Shown: piece after piece, positions 29,531 to 39,511 of the stretch | Layout: each line of letters opens with the position of its first letter | Position numbering within the stretch: the stretch's first letter is position 1 | Origin: Xenorhabdus vietnamensis | Lineage (GTDB): Bacteria; Pseudomonadota; Gammaproteobacteria; Enterobacterales; Enterobacteriaceae | Direction: 5' to 3' | Length of the DNA: 64,000 nucleotides | Assembly: GCF_002127535.1 (NCBI RefSeq) | Contig: NZ_MUBJ01000002.1 | Location: 231,930-295,929 of the forward strand | The notes under the pieces: model-generated | Told to the model about the DNA's origin: nothing | What the model saw: only the letters and a program-made list of their open reading frames with translations | Database searches by the model: none | Made by a program: the position numbers and the translations under genes

Positions 29531-30061
29531 TTAAATTAGTTTACTTTGCTGGTTTAAAATATAAGATTTAACACAAGATACAATATCTTCTGTTGCAAGA
29601 TTAGCATCGACAGTGAAATCGGCACACTCTTGGTATAATGGTTCTCTTTCAACCAAGATTTCTTTGATTTCTTCTATGATGGACTTTCCTGTTAGACTGG
29701 GACGCTGTGAATTTTCTGGATTGAGTGATAACCGTTTACTCAAAACTTCTGCCGACGTCTGCAAATAAATCACAATACCATTTTGGTGCATATATCGACG
29801 ATTCTCAGACGACAACACAATTCCTCCACCCGTTGAAATGATACATTCACCCTGGCTAACTGTTTTCAACGTTTGGCTCTCCAACTTTCTAAAATATTCC
29901 CAGCCATGTTGTTGAACAAGGTCAGCAATCGTCATTTCACTAATAGCCTGAATACTCTCATCAGTGTCAATAAATTTATACGATAATGCTTCAGACAACA
30001 ACTTACCTATTGTCGTCTTCCCTGCACCTCGCGCACCTACGATGAATAGAGTCTGTTTCAT
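29531..30061 (-). CDS. aroL: Shikimate kinase II
   Basis: AroL phosphorylates shikimate at the 3-OH in aromatic amino acid synthesis. Walker A GARGAGKTT lies at residues 9-17, the shikimate-binding DTD (FIDTDESI) follows at about 32, and STGGGIV at about 77-83 is the GGG substrate loop. The 176 residues equal AroL of E. coli (174) more closely than AroK in sequence (MKQTLFIVGARGAGKT). It is monocistronic; a palindrome lies upstream at 30124-30139. Confidence 0.92.
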   Translation of the reverse strand: MKQTLFIVGARGAGKTTIGKLLSEALSYKFIDTDESIQAISEMTIADLVQQHGWEYFRKLESQTLKTVSQGECIISTGGGIVLSSENRRYMHQNGIVIYLQTSAEVLSKRLSLNPENSQRPSLTGKSIIEEIKEILVEREPLYQECADFTVDANLATEDIVSCVKSYILNQQSKLI

Positions 30062-30123
30062 TTCGTTGTTTTCCCGAAGAATCTGTAAAATTAAGCCTAA
30101 ATATAAAGTATAGTAACCAAATA

Positions 30124-30139
30124 TTTACACTAGTGTAAA
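30124..30139. promoter_or_regulatory. Palindrome TTTACACTAGTGTAAA upstream of aroL
   Basis: A perfect 16-base palindrome about 63 bases upstream of the aroL start codon. It contains TyrR half-sites (TGTAAA/TTTACA) pointing outward rather than in the usual TGTAAA-N6-TTTACA order, and an ACTAGT core like a TrpR operator half-site. E. coli aroL is controlled by both TyrR and TrpR. Which protein binds here cannot be told from sequence alone. Confidence 0.5.
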
Positions 30140-30163
30140 AAGATATTATTGATTGAACAAAAA

Positions 30164-30187
30164 GTCACACTTAAAATTAAGTGTGAC
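30164..30187 (-). terminator. Terminator after proBA
   Basis: Perfect 11-base inverted repeat GTCACACTTAA/TTAAGTGTGAC; on the minus strand it is followed by TTTTTGTT. It lies 40 bases after the proA stop codon. Confidence 0.85.
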
Positions 30188-30227
30188 TCAACATAGTTAA
30201 GTAAATTCTAATTAAAGTAGAATACAG

Positions 30228-31481
30228 TTAACTGCGAGGCAAATAATCACCATAACCAACCCACTTATACGTTGTCAGTGCATCAAGCCCCATTGGGCCT
30301 CTGGAGTGTAACTTCTGAGTACTAACAGCCACTTCAGCTCCCAAACCAAATTGCCCACCATCAGTAAAACGAGTACTTGCATTTACATATACCGCGGCTG
30401 AATCTACATGGCGTACAAAGTAATCAGCTTGCTGTAAAGAGTCTGTCAGGATCGCATCAGAATGGGCTGTGCCATAAGTACGAATGTGCTCAATAGCTTG
30501 CTCGATATCACTGACAATTTCCACATTCATATCCAAAGATAACCATTCATCGCAGTAATCTTCTTCTACAACTTCAACAACAGTTGCAGGGCCATCTTTC
30601 AACAATACCATTGCTGATTTGCTTGCGTGTAATGTCACGCCCTGTTCTTTCATTTTGGTACTCAAAATGGGTAGGAAATCAGCCGCTATTTTTTCATGTA
30701 CCAACAATGTCTCTAATGAATTACAAGCACTTGGACGCTGAACTTTTGCATTAATAATTATTTTTAATGCTTTTTCAACATTGATGGTTTCATCCACAAA
30801 CGTGTGACAAACACCAATGCCGCCAGTAATCACAGGAATAGTTGATTGTTCCCGGCACAATTTATGCAATCCAGCACCGCCACGAGGGATCAACATATCA
30901 ACATAGCGATCCATTTTCAGTAATTCAGCCACTAATTCACGATCTGGCTTATTAATTGCTTGAACCGCAGCAGCCGGTAAACCACTTTGTTCCAAAGCCT
31001 GCTGTATGACTTTAACCATCGCCTGATTAGTATGATGAGTCTCTTTGCCACCACGCAGTATCACTGCATTACCTGTTTTCAGGCATAAAGATGCCACATC
31101 AATAGTAACATTGGGGCGAGCTTCATAAATCACGCCAATCACCCCCAAGGGAACCCGGCGACGGCTCAATTGCAATCCACTATCCAATAATTGCCCATCA
31201 ATGACTTGCCCTACAGGATCAGCCAAACGACAGACCTGGCGCACATCATTGGCAATAGCATTCATCCGTTCAGGCGTCAGTAATAACCGATCGAGCAGCG
31301 CTTCACTCATTTCCTGCTCACGGGCTTGCTTCATATCTTGCTGATTGGCAGCAAGAATCACGTCAATCTCTGTTTCCAGCAAATCCGCAATATGATTCAA
31401 CGCTTGATTTTTCCGGCTGGTACTTAATTGCGCCAATTGCCATGATGCTGCTTTGGCTGCTTTTCCCATCTGCTCTAGCAT
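30228..31481 (-). CDS. proA: Glutamate-5-semialdehyde dehydrogenase
   Basis: ProA reduces glutamyl-5-phosphate to glutamate semialdehyde with NADPH, the second step of proline synthesis. It has the aldehyde-dehydrogenase-like fold with the catalytic Cys in [14 protein letters not shown] and the NAD(P) site [15 protein letters not shown]. The 417 residues match E. coli ProA. It follows proB by 29 bases in a proBA operon ended by a strong terminator. Confidence 0.98.
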   Translation of the reverse strand: MLEQMGKAAKAASWQLAQLSTSRKNQALNHIADLLETEIDVILAANQQDMKQAREQEMSEALLDRLLLTPERMNAIANDVRQVCRLADPVGQVIDGQLLDSGLQLSRRRVPLGVIGVIYEARPNVTIDVASLCLKTGNAVILRGGKETHHTNQAMVKVIQQALEQSGLPAAAVQAINKPDRELVAELLKMDRYVDMLIPRGGAGLHKLCREQSTIPVITGGIGVCHTFVDETINVEKALKIIINAKVQRPSACNSLETLLVHEKIAADFLPILSTKMKEQGVTLHASKSAMVLLKDGPATVVEVVEEDYCDEWLSLDMNVEIVSDIEQAIEHIRTYGTAHSDAILTDSLQQADYFVRHVDSAAVYVNASTRFTDGGQFGLGAEVAVSTQKLHSRGPMGLDALTTYKWVGYGDYLPRS

Positions 31482-31510
31482 GGTGAAATCCTCAACTCAC
31501 GATCAATTCA

Positions 31511-32617
31511 TTAAATTACAATCAAATCGTCACGGTGAACCGCAACAGCGCCATATTCATAACCCAATATCTGGCTAATTTGTTGTGAATGATGGCCTGC
31601 AATCAAACGTAAAGCATCACTGTTGTAACGGCACACACCATGAGCCAAATCTTTGCCTGATAAACTGCGGATGCAAATGACTTCACCACGGGAAAAATCA
31701 CCTTTAACGTTTTTGATTCCTTTTGGCAGCAACGAACTGCCTTTTCCCGTAATCGCTGCCTCTGCACCATGATCGACGATGATTTCCCCCGCCGGAGGCG
31801 CACCAAAGATCCAACGTTTGCGGGTTTCCATCGGACTGGTCAGTCCATGAAAACGTGTTCCAACCGATTTTTCTTCAATAACATCAGCAATAACATCCGG
31901 CCTGTTACCCGCAGCGATAATAACATCAATTCCAGCACGTCCAGCCACACCTGCGGCCTGAAGTTTTGTCGCCATTCCTCCCGTGCCTAAACCGGATACA
32001 CTGTCCCCTGCCATCATTTTCAGCTCATCACTGATGTCATGCACTTCAGAGATCAATTTTGCATCAGGGTTACTGCGGGGATCTGCGGTATAAAGTCCTT
32101 CGATATCGGTCAGGAGCAATAATTTATCTGCACTGCCCAAAATCGCTGCCAGCGCAGAAAGGTTATCATTGTCACCCACTTTAATCTCTGCTGTCGCAAC
32201 GGCATCATTTTCATTAATAATTGGAACAATATGATTATCGAGCAATGCCTGAAGAGTATCCCGTGCATTCAGAAAGCGCTCACGGTCTTCCAAATCCGCT
32301 CGGGTCAAGAGCATTTGCCCGACATGAATACCATAAATAGAGAAAAGCTGCTCCCACAATTGAATCAGGCGACTTTGTCCAACGGCTGCCAGCAATTGCT
32401 TTGACGCAATAGTTGCCGGAAGATCGGGATAACCTAAATGCTCACGCCCAGCAGCAATCGCACCAGAAGTCACAATAATAATACGGTGGCCTTTTTCATG
32501 TTGTTGAGCACATTGACGAACCAGCTCCACAATGTGGGCACGATTCAAACGACGAGAGCCACCAGTCAATACACTCGTCCCCAGTTTCACAACCAATGTT
32601 TGGCTGCCATTCATCAT
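31511..32617 (-). CDS. proB: Glutamate 5-kinase
   Basis: ProB phosphorylates glutamate as the first, proline-inhibited step of proline synthesis. It has an N-terminal amino acid kinase domain (about 1-260, [26 protein letters not shown]) and a C-terminal PUA domain (about 277-360). The 368 residues compare with 367 in E. coli. Two adjacent start codons (MM) exist; the second would give the E. coli length. Confidence 0.98.
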   Translation of the reverse strand: MMNGSQTLVVKLGTSVLTGGSRRLNRAHIVELVRQCAQQHEKGHRIIIVTSGAIAAGREHLGYPDLPATIASKQLLAAVGQSRLIQLWEQLFSIYGIHVGQMLLTRADLEDRERFLNARDTLQALLDNHIVPIINENDAVATAEIKVGDNDNLSALAAILGSADKLLLLTDIEGLYTADPRSNPDAKLISEVHDISDELKMMAGDSVSGLGTGGMATKLQAAGVAGRAGIDVIIAAGNRPDVIADVIEEKSVGTRFHGLTSPMETRKRWIFGAPPAGEIIVDHGAEAAITGKGSSLLPKGIKNVKGDFSRGEVICIRSLSGKDLAHGVCRYNSDALRLIAGHHSQQISQILGYEYGAVAVHRDDLIVI

Positions 32618-32728
32618 ATTTCTGCCATTACAGTTAATTTGAAAAAACGATGCTCAGTTTTAACAGGAGAGAAGCGTTATGCCAACTGACATAACGCAAA
32701 ATTTAAAAAAAGCAGGTTAAAAGCAAAG

Positions 32729-33130
32729 TCATGCCATAACTTGCGTTCGGAAGGTGGCAGTGTTTTCTGATGGGATCAACGTAAGTTTAAGAATATCAAA
32801 AGAATCGATCAGACGTTCGTGGAATGCCTGCAAAGTTGATTCAATGTGCTCAAGATCAGCCTTTTTTTTGATCCCCATGGCATGCCATTCACTATTTTTG
32901 TCAAATAAACCTATCTGATAGTTGAAAACAAAAACCTGATCCTGCTCTTCTAACTCTAACCACCATCCCCAAAACTCACGTTTTTCCGGAGCCACTTTTG
33001 CACTGACACAAACCGCTAAACAGTCAAAGAAAAAATAACCATCTTTGCACTTTAATTCACGTACATACGGTCCTAATGCAGAAAAACGCTTCAACAACCT
33101 ATTTTTAGAATAACTTGCAGGTAAAGTCAT
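32729..33130 (-). CDS. crl: Sigma factor-binding protein Crl
   Basis: Crl binds RpoS (sigma-S) and promotes its association with core RNA polymerase, raising expression of stationary-phase genes. The 133-residue sequence is typical of the family (KDGYFFFDCLAVCVSAKVAPEKREFWGWWLELE with its Trp-rich core). It lies between proB and frsA as in E. coli, except that phoE is absent. Its ATG has AAGGAG upstream. Confidence 0.95.
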   Translation of the reverse strand: MTLPASYSKNRLLKRFSALGPYVRELKCKDGYFFFDCLAVCVSAKVAPEKREFWGWWLELEEQDQVFVFNYQIGLFDKNSEWHAMGIKKKADLEHIESTLQAFHERLIDSFDILKLTLIPSENTATFRTQVMA

Positions 33131-33201
33131 ACAAAGGTCTCCTTATACACAGAACACCTTTGTATCAAATGATTAAAAAATATCAAGTAATAAATTTAGC
33201 T

Positions 33202-34449
33202 TTATAAAACTTTATCTTTCATCCATACACTTATTTCGTGTAATGCCTTATTGAAACCACTATAAACTGATGTAGCAGAAATAGCCCGCAGTGAACCATC
33301 CATTGATGACATCGCAATTAATCTAGAGTCTTTCCTTGGGCTGAAAATATCATCTTCCCAATACACCGAAAGCATGGGCACACTACAACGACGTCCCAAC
33401 AGCCCTTGTTTTTTCAATGAATAGCAACTCAGTTCTGAACGTAATCTCTCTTCATCAACGTGATAAATACCCAAGCGACTGGCCAATACGTCAATATACA
33501 TTGACGGAATTTTCTGCTGTAATTTTTCATCATGCAGTAATTCATGAACAATCGGGCCAATTACCGATACTCCTTTAATAAGTTTCGGTTCTAGATAAGC
33601 AAGACGAACAGCGACATTTGCACCAAAACGAAAACCAAATACACCGACACGGGTATGATCAACCCAAAGCACACTATGCAGTTGTTGTAGAATTTGTTGA
33701 TGAAGTGCACAAGTATCTTGCGTCAGTGTAAATTTAGAGGAGTAACCAACAGAAGGCATATCCACCGTTAACATTGCAAAACCAAGAGGTGAAAAATGTT
33801 CACGGAATAACCGCCAGCAATCATTCTGTACATTATCAAGGCTGGCACAAACTAATATCGTTGGACAAGGCCCCTGTACATGGGAAGGAAGGTGCAATAA
33901 CCCAGTGACAATTTTGCCCCCTTCTAGCTGGAATTCCAATTTTTTCAATTCATAGTCAGAAAAACGCGCTGCGTTTTCATAAGCTTTATTGGCCAGAGCC
34001 ATGGCCTGATCTGCCAGTTCATCACCGCGCAAATGAGGATAAGCCGCAATGCTGTATAGCGTCGCAGCTTTTAACCAACATGCACTGGCTTTTTCTGTAT
34101 CCTCTGTATGCAAGGCCTCCTGTTGCCAGTGCATTGCCTGCTGAGACCACTCAAATGCCCAGTTTCCTTTACGATAGCCGATCACAGTATCCAACAAATG
34201 TTCAGTACTGCGCTCGGCATCTGTCACCGCAATCCGGCTGAGGACATCTTGAATTTCCAGCGGATTTATTCCCCTCCAGATCCAAGCGAGCCAATTAATC
34301 ATTCGATACCAACGCTCGCGGCGTTTCCCACCAAGCATACTATCACTGGCAGTTATAAACTGTGGGCGAATATATTTTACCAGCGTAGAGGTCTCACGAT
34401 GTTTAAACTGAGGCTTAAACAACGATTCTGAAAGGTTTTTTTTAGTCAT
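33202..34449 (-). CDS. frsA: FrsA (fermentation-respiration switch protein), alpha/beta hydrolase family
   Basis: FrsA (YafA) interacts with unphosphorylated enzyme IIA-Glc in E. coli and shifts metabolism toward fermentation; pyruvate decarboxylase and esterase activities have been argued about. The 415 residues compare with 414 in E. coli. An N-terminal helical lid (about 1-170) precedes a DUF1100 alpha/beta hydrolase fold. The nucleophile elbow reads GFRFGANVA, without the usual Ser of GxSxG, as in E. coli FrsA. It lies 14 bases downstream of gpt and is probably co-transcribed. Confidence 0.93.
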   Translation of the reverse strand: MTKKNLSESLFKPQFKHRETSTLVKYIRPQFITASDSMLGGKRRERWYRMINWLAWIWRGINPLEIQDVLSRIAVTDAERSTEHLLDTVIGYRKGNWAFEWSQQAMHWQQEALHTEDTEKASACWLKAATLYSIAAYPHLRGDELADQAMALANKAYENAARFSDYELKKLEFQLEGGKIVTGLLHLPSHVQGPCPTILVCASLDNVQNDCWRLFREHFSPLGFAMLTVDMPSVGYSSKFTLTQDTCALHQQILQQLHSVLWVDHTRVGVFGFRFGANVAVRLAYLEPKLIKGVSVIGPIVHELLHDEKLQQKIPSMYIDVLASRLGIYHVDEERLRSELSCYSLKKQGLLGRRCSVPMLSVYWEDDIFSPRKDSRLIAMSSMDGSLRAISATSVYSGFNKALHEISVWMKDKVL

Positions 34450-34463
34450 GACAAAAGAAAACT

Positions 34464-34925
34464 TTATTGCTTATTACAAATAGGCGGAACAAACATTACT
34501 CCCATATCCCATGGCTGCTCAATCCATGTGTTTTGAGGGATATCGACAACATAATCATCAACAAGAGGGCGACCAGCCGGTTTTGCAAAAATCGTTACAA
34601 AATGGGCTTTCGGATACATTTCACGGATTGCCTGAGCAGTGCCACCAGTATCAACCAGATCATCAACAACGATGAAGCCCTCGCCGTCACCTTCCGCTTT
34701 TTTCAATATGTTCAACTCACGCTGATTATCGTGGTCATAGCTGGAAATGCAGACAGTATCGACATGGCGAATGCCTAATTCACGAGCCAGCAACGCCCCC
34801 GGCACAAGACCACCACGGCTAACAGCGATAATACCTTTCCATTGCTCTACAGGAAGTAAACGTTGTGCCAATTGACGGGCATGTATCTGCAACATATCCC
34901 ACGTTACAACATATTTTTCACTCAT
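34464..34925 (-). CDS. gpt: Xanthine-guanine phosphoribosyltransferase
   Basis: Gpt salvages xanthine and guanine to XMP and GMP with PRPP. The PRPP-binding motif [15 protein letters not shown] is intact (residues about 84-98). The 153 residues compare with 152 in E. coli. It lies at the head of a gpt-frsA pair and diverges from pepD, the usual arrangement. Confidence 0.97.
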   Translation of the reverse strand: MSEKYVVTWDMLQIHARQLAQRLLPVEQWKGIIAVSRGGLVPGALLARELGIRHVDTVCISSYDHDNQRELNILKKAEGDGEGFIVVDDLVDTGGTAQAIREMYPKAHFVTIFAKPAGRPLVDDYVVDIPQNTWIEQPWDMGVMFVPPICNKQ

Positions 34926-35187
34926 AAAATTTGATCCTGGAAACTAAAGAATATTTCAGAAAAGTGTTTTTTTGCGGAAAAAAGGTTGCGCGAGAGTATA
35001 GTGACTTGAACAGACAAAAACCAGTAAAAACAAGGTAAGCGCTCATTCTGACTGCACATCGCAAGCAATAAAATGATATTCTCAGGCATAACATGAACAT
35101 TAGGACAACGCCGATGACAGTAATCACCCTAATGTATCAAACATTACCATTTTCATCTTACCAAAATGTAGTTACAGGAGATTCGCC

Positions 35188-36648
35188 GTGTCCGAATTAT
35201 CAACATTATCCCCTCAACCATTATGGGATATTTTCTCCAAAATCTGCTCCATTCCTCACCCTTCCTATCATGAAGAAGCACTGGCATCCCATATCATTGA
35301 ATGGGCAAAAAGCAAAGATTTCCATGTAGAACAAGATGAAGTCGGCAATATTTTGATCAGAAAGCCCGCTTCAAAAGGCATGGAAAACCGCAAGGCTGTC
35401 GTACTTCAAGCACACTTAGATATGGTTCCGCAGAAAAATAACGATACCGTACACGATTTTGCAACAGATCCTATCCGTCCTTATATTGATGGTGACTGGG
35501 TTACGGCTGATGGTACAACTCTGGGTTCTGATAACGGTATCGGCATGGCTTCCGCTCTGGCAGTACTGGCTGACGAGTCCGTCAAACATGGCCCATTGGA
35601 AGTTTTACTGACCATGACCGAAGAAGCAGGGATGGATGGCGCATTCGGTCTGAAATCTGGCTGGTTGCAAGCTGATATTCTGATCAACACCGACTCAGAA
35701 GAAGAAGGCGAAATCTACATGGGTTGTGCTGGTGGCATTGATTTTGTCACAACCTTGCAATTGTCCCGTGAAAATTTGCCTGCTAACTACAAAACCCTGC
35801 AACTGACCATTAAGGGCTTAAAAGGTGGCCACTCTGGTGGTGATATTCATCTGGGATTAGGCAATGCCAATAAATTGCTGGCTCGTTTTCTGGCTGCATA
35901 TGCCGATGAGTTGGAATTGAAATTAATTCACCTGCAAGGTGGAACCCTGCGCAATGCCATTCCTCGTGAAGGTTCTACTATGATTGCTGTTCCTGCCGAT
36001 AAAATAGAAAAACTGTATCAATTGAAAGATAACTATTTGGAAACATTGAAAAATGAATATGCTGCCATTGAAAACTATCTCACTCTTTTGTTGGATGAAA
36101 CCGAAGTATCATCACAAGCATTAACAACGGATTGTCAGACTCGTTTCGTATCCATGCTCAATAGCATGCCTAATGGTGTTATTCGTATGAGCGATGTCGC
36201 CAAAGGCGTTGTAGAAACTTCGCTGAATGTAGGCGTTGTGACAATGAATGAAGAAAAAGTCGAGGTTATTTGCCTGATCCGTTCACTGATAGAAAGTGGC
36301 AAGACTTATGTGGTTGAAATACTGCGTTCTCTGGCAAAACTGTCTGGAGCAGAAACAGTCGCAAGCGGCAGCTATCCGGGCTGGCAGCCTGATGCCAATT
36401 CTCCAATCATGCATTTAGTGAGTGACACTTATCAACAACTGTTCGGGAAGGTTCCAAATATCATGGTGATCCACGCAGGTTTGGAGTGTGGTCTATTTAA
36501 AAAACCGTATCCTGATATGGACATGGTTTCTATCGGCCCAACCATTCGAGGCGCTCACTCCCCTGATGAGAAAGTTCACATTAAAAGTGTTGGCCAATAT
36601 TGGCAACTACTCACTGCAATCTTAAAAGCTATTCCGGCTAAAGAATAA
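35188..36648 (+). CDS. pepD: Aminoacyl-histidine dipeptidase (peptidase D)
   Basis: PepD is a cytosolic zinc M20 peptidase that cleaves a broad range of dipeptides including carnosine. Metal-ligand motifs visible: VLQAHLDMVPQ, TLGSDNGIGMA, MTEEAGMDGAFG and NTDSEEEGEIYMG. Translation begins at GTG (35188) with AGGAG 7 bases upstream. The 486 residues compare with 485 in E. coli. Transcribed alone, with an inverted repeat CTCTCCC/GGGAGAG at 36660-36688 downstream. Confidence 0.97.
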   Translation: MSELSTLSPQPLWDIFSKICSIPHPSYHEEALASHIIEWAKSKDFHVEQDEVGNILIRKPASKGMENRKAVVLQAHLDMVPQKNNDTVHDFATDPIRPYIDGDWVTADGTTLGSDNGIGMASALAVLADESVKHGPLEVLLTMTEEAGMDGAFGLKSGWLQADILINTDSEEEGEIYMGCAGGIDFVTTLQLSRENLPANYKTLQLTIKGLKGGHSGGDIHLGLGNANKLLARFLAAYADELELKLIHLQGGTLRNAIPREGSTMIAVPADKIEKLYQLKDNYLETLKNEYAAIENYLTLLLDETEVSSQALTTDCQTRFVSMLNSMPNGVIRMSDVAKGVVETSLNVGVVTMNEEKVEVICLIRSLIESGKTYVVEILRSLAKLSGAETVASGSYPGWQPDANSPIMHLVSDTYQQLFGKVPNIMVIHAGLECGLFKKPYPDMDMVSIGPTIRGAHSPDEKVHIKSVGQYWQLLTAILKAIPAKE

Positions 36649-36734
36649 ATATATATTGTCTCTCCCCTGCCATCTGCTTGTGGGAGAGATTCCATATCCG
36701 CATTTCATTTACGCTTTACTTTATCATTCCAACT

Positions 36735-37790
36735 TTACCACTCCAATAAAAGCTGACGTTCCAGTTGTGGATTTTGTAATGTCACATGCAACCCAACCAA
36801 CCTGACCCCTCGCCCTTCCCGACGTGTTTCCCAGGCTTGTTTTGCTATTTGAATTAGATCGGATTTATCCAACACAGGATGGACATGTTCCTGTGTCGTC
36901 AATTGAAAATCATCAAACTTTAATTTGATACCTTGACGGGCAATACGAAGATCGGATTTTACCTTTTCCAACCGCTTTTCCAGCTCAGGATAAAGTTTTT
37001 CAATCAGTTCAACACATTCATGCCACTCATGAATATCCTGAGCCAACGTTTTTTCCACCCCAACAGATTTACGCAAGCGTTCTGGCGTAATCTGTCGTTC
37101 ATCAATGCCATGGCAGCGCTCCCAAAGTGATAAACCAAACTTACCCAAACTTTTGAGTAATGCCAGCTTATCGTAATGTTGAACATCAGAGCAGGTTTCC
37201 AACCCCATGTCTGACAAACGCTTAGCTGTAACTTTTCCAACACCGGGAATTTTGCGTAAAGGCAGCGACTTAACAAAAGACTCTACCTGCTCAGGAGAGA
37301 TAATATATTGCCCATTGGGTTTATTGATATCAGAGGCTATTTTGGCTAGAAATCTGACTGGTGCTACACCAGCAGAGGCCGTTAACTGCAATTCATCAAA
37401 AATTACCTGACGGATTTCTTGAGCAATCAAAGTGGCAGAACCATAACAATGGTGGCAATCCGTTACATCCAGATAGGCCTCATCCAAGGAGAGGGGTTCA
37501 ATCAGCTCAGTATAACGGGAAAAAATTTCCCGGATATGTTGAGAAACTTCTTTATAGACCACCATTCTACCGGGAATAACTTTCAATTGAGGGCAGAGTT
37601 TTAATGCCATGGCCGTAGACATCGCACTATGCACCCCAAAACGGCGTGCGGGATAATTTGCCGTACTAATTACCCCTCTTCGATCAGCTCTTCCCCCTAC
37701 AGCAATAGGGATATTACGGAGTGATGGATTATCCCGCATTTCAATAGCAGCAAAAAAGCAGTCCATATCGATATGAATAATTTTTCGCAT
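36735..37790 (-). CDS. dinB: DNA polymerase IV
   Basis: DinB is the Y-family translesion polymerase that causes -1 frameshifts and bypasses N2-dG adducts. The start at 37790 ([20 protein letters not shown]) with GGAGAG upstream gives 351 residues, exactly the E. coli length; the 16 upstream in-frame codons overlap the LexA box and are excluded. Catalytic acidic residues are Asp8 and the [10 protein letters not shown] motif (about 100-109). The C-terminal little-finger domain is present. An SOS box lies 22 bases upstream. Confidence 0.97.
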   Translation of the reverse strand: MRKIIHIDMDCFFAAIEMRDNPSLRNIPIAVGGRADRRGVISTANYPARRFGVHSAMSTAMALKLCPQLKVIPGRMVVYKEVSQHIREIFSRYTELIEPLSLDEAYLDVTDCHHCYGSATLIAQEIRQVIFDELQLTASAGVAPVRFLAKIASDINKPNGQYIISPEQVESFVKSLPLRKIPGVGKVTAKRLSDMGLETCSDVQHYDKLALLKSLGKFGLSLWERCHGIDERQITPERLRKSVGVEKTLAQDIHEWHECVELIEKLYPELEKRLEKVKSDLRIARQGIKLKFDDFQLTTQEHVHPVLDKSDLIQIAKQAWETRREGRGVRLVGLHVTLQNPQLERQLLLEW

Positions 37791-37811
37791 CTGATCTCTC
37801 CACACAAAATA

Positions 37812-37827
37812 CTGTATAAAAACACAG
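37812..37827 (-). promoter_or_regulatory. LexA (SOS) box of dinB
   Basis: CTGTATAAAAACACAG fits CTGT-N8-ACAG and lies 22 bases upstream of the dinB start codon. dinB is part of the SOS regulon in E. coli. Confidence 0.8.
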
Positions 37828-37894
37828 AAAAAGATCATGAAACTCTAGTGAATTTCTCAGCCAAAATTCAACGGGTTAATTTCTTGTCGAATAT

Positions 37895-38077
37895 TTAATA
37901 AAAATAGATCACAGCAAAAAATATCGAAATAAACAGCACATTTAAGAAGAAAATTATAAAATATCTTTTTATTGATAATTTACTAGCCATATATTCCATA
38001 AAATTCACAGATAACCAATTTAATCTATCGCTTAAATCCAATATATCAGTGACATAAATACATTTCATATATATCAT
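37895..38077 (-). CDS. Possible small tail-anchored protein, unknown
   Basis: A 60-codon frame with a polar N-terminal half and a strongly hydrophobic C-terminal helix (FIIFFLNVLFISIFFAVIYFY), like a tail-anchored membrane protein. There is no clear ribosome site, and the surrounding 37840-38125 region is so AT-rich that a chance hydrophobic frame is likely. It is oriented like dinB and lies beside the AT-rich exporter gene. I do not recognise it. Confidence 0.18.
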   Translation of the reverse strand: MIYMKCIYVTDILDLSDRLNWLSVNFMEYMASKLSIKRYFIIFFLNVLFISIFFAVIYFY

Positions 38078-38125
38078 TAGCTAAATTTATCAATAATATG
38101 GTTATTAATAAAAATAAGGGTAGTA

Positions 38126-39373
38126 ATGAAAAATAATATTTCATTTTTTTTATATCAAATATCTGATATTTTGTTCACATCCTCTACAAGAGCATTCGGT
38201 ATGTTATTTTCATGGTGGATGATTGAAGTACTAAATCTAGATTTTCAACTTGGATGGTTTATTTTTTCATCATGGTTTTTACAAGTATTCTTTCTTGTCT
38301 TCATGAGTAATCTTGGTGACAGGTTCAATAAAAAAAATATCGTATTATTTTGCATAATACCAACTTCATTACTTTTTATTCTCGCCAATATTATAGATAA
38401 AAACCTGTATATCCCATTAGGAATTATATATATTTTCGCTTCTATTTCAGCCATACTAATTCAACCCATTGGCACAAGCATCCTACCAGAAATTAGTGAT
38501 AAAAACAGATTGGAGTCTTCATTTAAATATAGAGGGATTGTTAATTCAGTTAACATTATCCTTGGCCCTGCAATATCGGGGATTGTTATCCACTATTTAA
38601 AAATAGATGGAGCTCTAATATTTATTTCTTTAATGTCAATTTTATCAATAATTGGCTTTTACTTTATAAAAAACCAGCAAAAAGAAAAGCCATCGCAACA
38701 AAATAAAAATAATATAGGAAGCATTAAAATTATTACTAGAAATCCCACAGAAGCAAGCTTAGTTATTGTTTCTTCCTTTTTTAATTTTACTATAGTTCCA
38801 TTAGTAACCTATATTACACCACTTATTATTATAAACGAGTTTAAGCTAAGTGCTTTACAAGTGGGAATTGCCGAAGCAACGTTTGGTGTAGGTATGATGA
38901 TTGGCAGCATCATCATTATTAAATATATGAATAAATTCTTCTGTAAAGCCCATGGTGCTTTTATTTCAGCCTTCACAATCGCTGCTTGTATAGCTGGCAT
39001 ATCCACAGCAACCTCATTAATTGGGTTATGTAGTTATATGCTAATCAGTGGAATCGGTTTGGTTATTTACAATATAAATACCACTTCAATCCGATGTCTG
39101 GCAACACCTGAGTCTCATCGTAATACAATGGAATCTAAATTTCTTGCTATCTGTATAATTTCAATACCATTGGGAATGGTATCTGCAACCTACATGGTAG
39201 AAAGTTATGATATAAGATCTTTATTACTCATCTTTTCTGTCTTAATGGGATTAATGTCATTCTTCGTTTTGTTCTCACCAAAATATATAGAAATATCAAA
39301 AATGTCAGAATCTCAATTGGATGGTTATTATGGTAAAATCTATCCTGAAGCCTATCATTCAAAAAATGGATAA
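38126..39373 (+). CDS. Major facilitator superfamily exporter, AT-rich insertion
   Basis: A 415-residue protein with about 12 hydrophobic helices and the MFS loop 2-3 motif variant NLGDRFNKKNIVLF. It looks like the MFS_3 group (EntS/macrolide-efflux-like), and a drug or siderophore/peptide exporter is likely; the substrate cannot be read from sequence. The region is clearly richer in A+T than neighbouring genes (many ATA, AAT and TTA codons), consistent with horizontal acquisition. It is a lone gene between dinB and betT, with GGGTAG as a weak ribosome site and a strong bidirectional terminator downstream. Confidence 0.85.
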   Translation: MKNNISFFLYQISDILFTSSTRAFGMLFSWWMIEVLNLDFQLGWFIFSSWFLQVFFLVFMSNLGDRFNKKNIVLFCIIPTSLLFILANIIDKNLYIPLGIIYIFASISAILIQPIGTSILPEISDKNRLESSFKYRGIVNSVNIILGPAISGIVIHYLKIDGALIFISLMSILSIIGFYFIKNQQKEKPSQQNKNNIGSIKIITRNPTEASLVIVSSFFNFTIVPLVTYITPLIIINEFKLSALQVGIAEATFGVGMMIGSIIIIKYMNKFFCKAHGAFISAFTIAACIAGISTATSLIGLCSYMLISGIGLVIYNINTTSIRCLATPESHRNTMESKFLAICIISIPLGMVSATYMVESYDIRSLLLIFSVLMGLMSFFVLFSPKYIEISKMSESQLDGYYGKIYPEAYHSKNG

Positions 39374-39420
39374 AAATCTCAATAATGAAGATTGAATTAT
39401 ACAATTAGATCGATTTTAGT

Positions 39421-39463
39421 AAAAAAGCCGCCTGTAACTTCGTATAATACAGGCGATTTTTTA
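39421..39463. terminator. Bidirectional terminator between MFS gene and betT
   Basis: Inverted repeat CGCCTGTA/TACAGGCG (39429-39436 and 39448-39455), preceded by AAAAAA and followed by ATTTTTT, suiting both converging transcripts. Confidence 0.85.
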
Positions 39464-39511
39464 TTAATTTTCTTTATATTCCACTATATCTCACTCGTCT
39501 TCTATTTACCC

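Noticed and set aside
37841-39420. Integrated mobile element in the AT-rich exporter region
   Set aside because: No integrase, transposase, flanking direct repeats or tRNA target is visible; only foreign-looking composition can be claimed.
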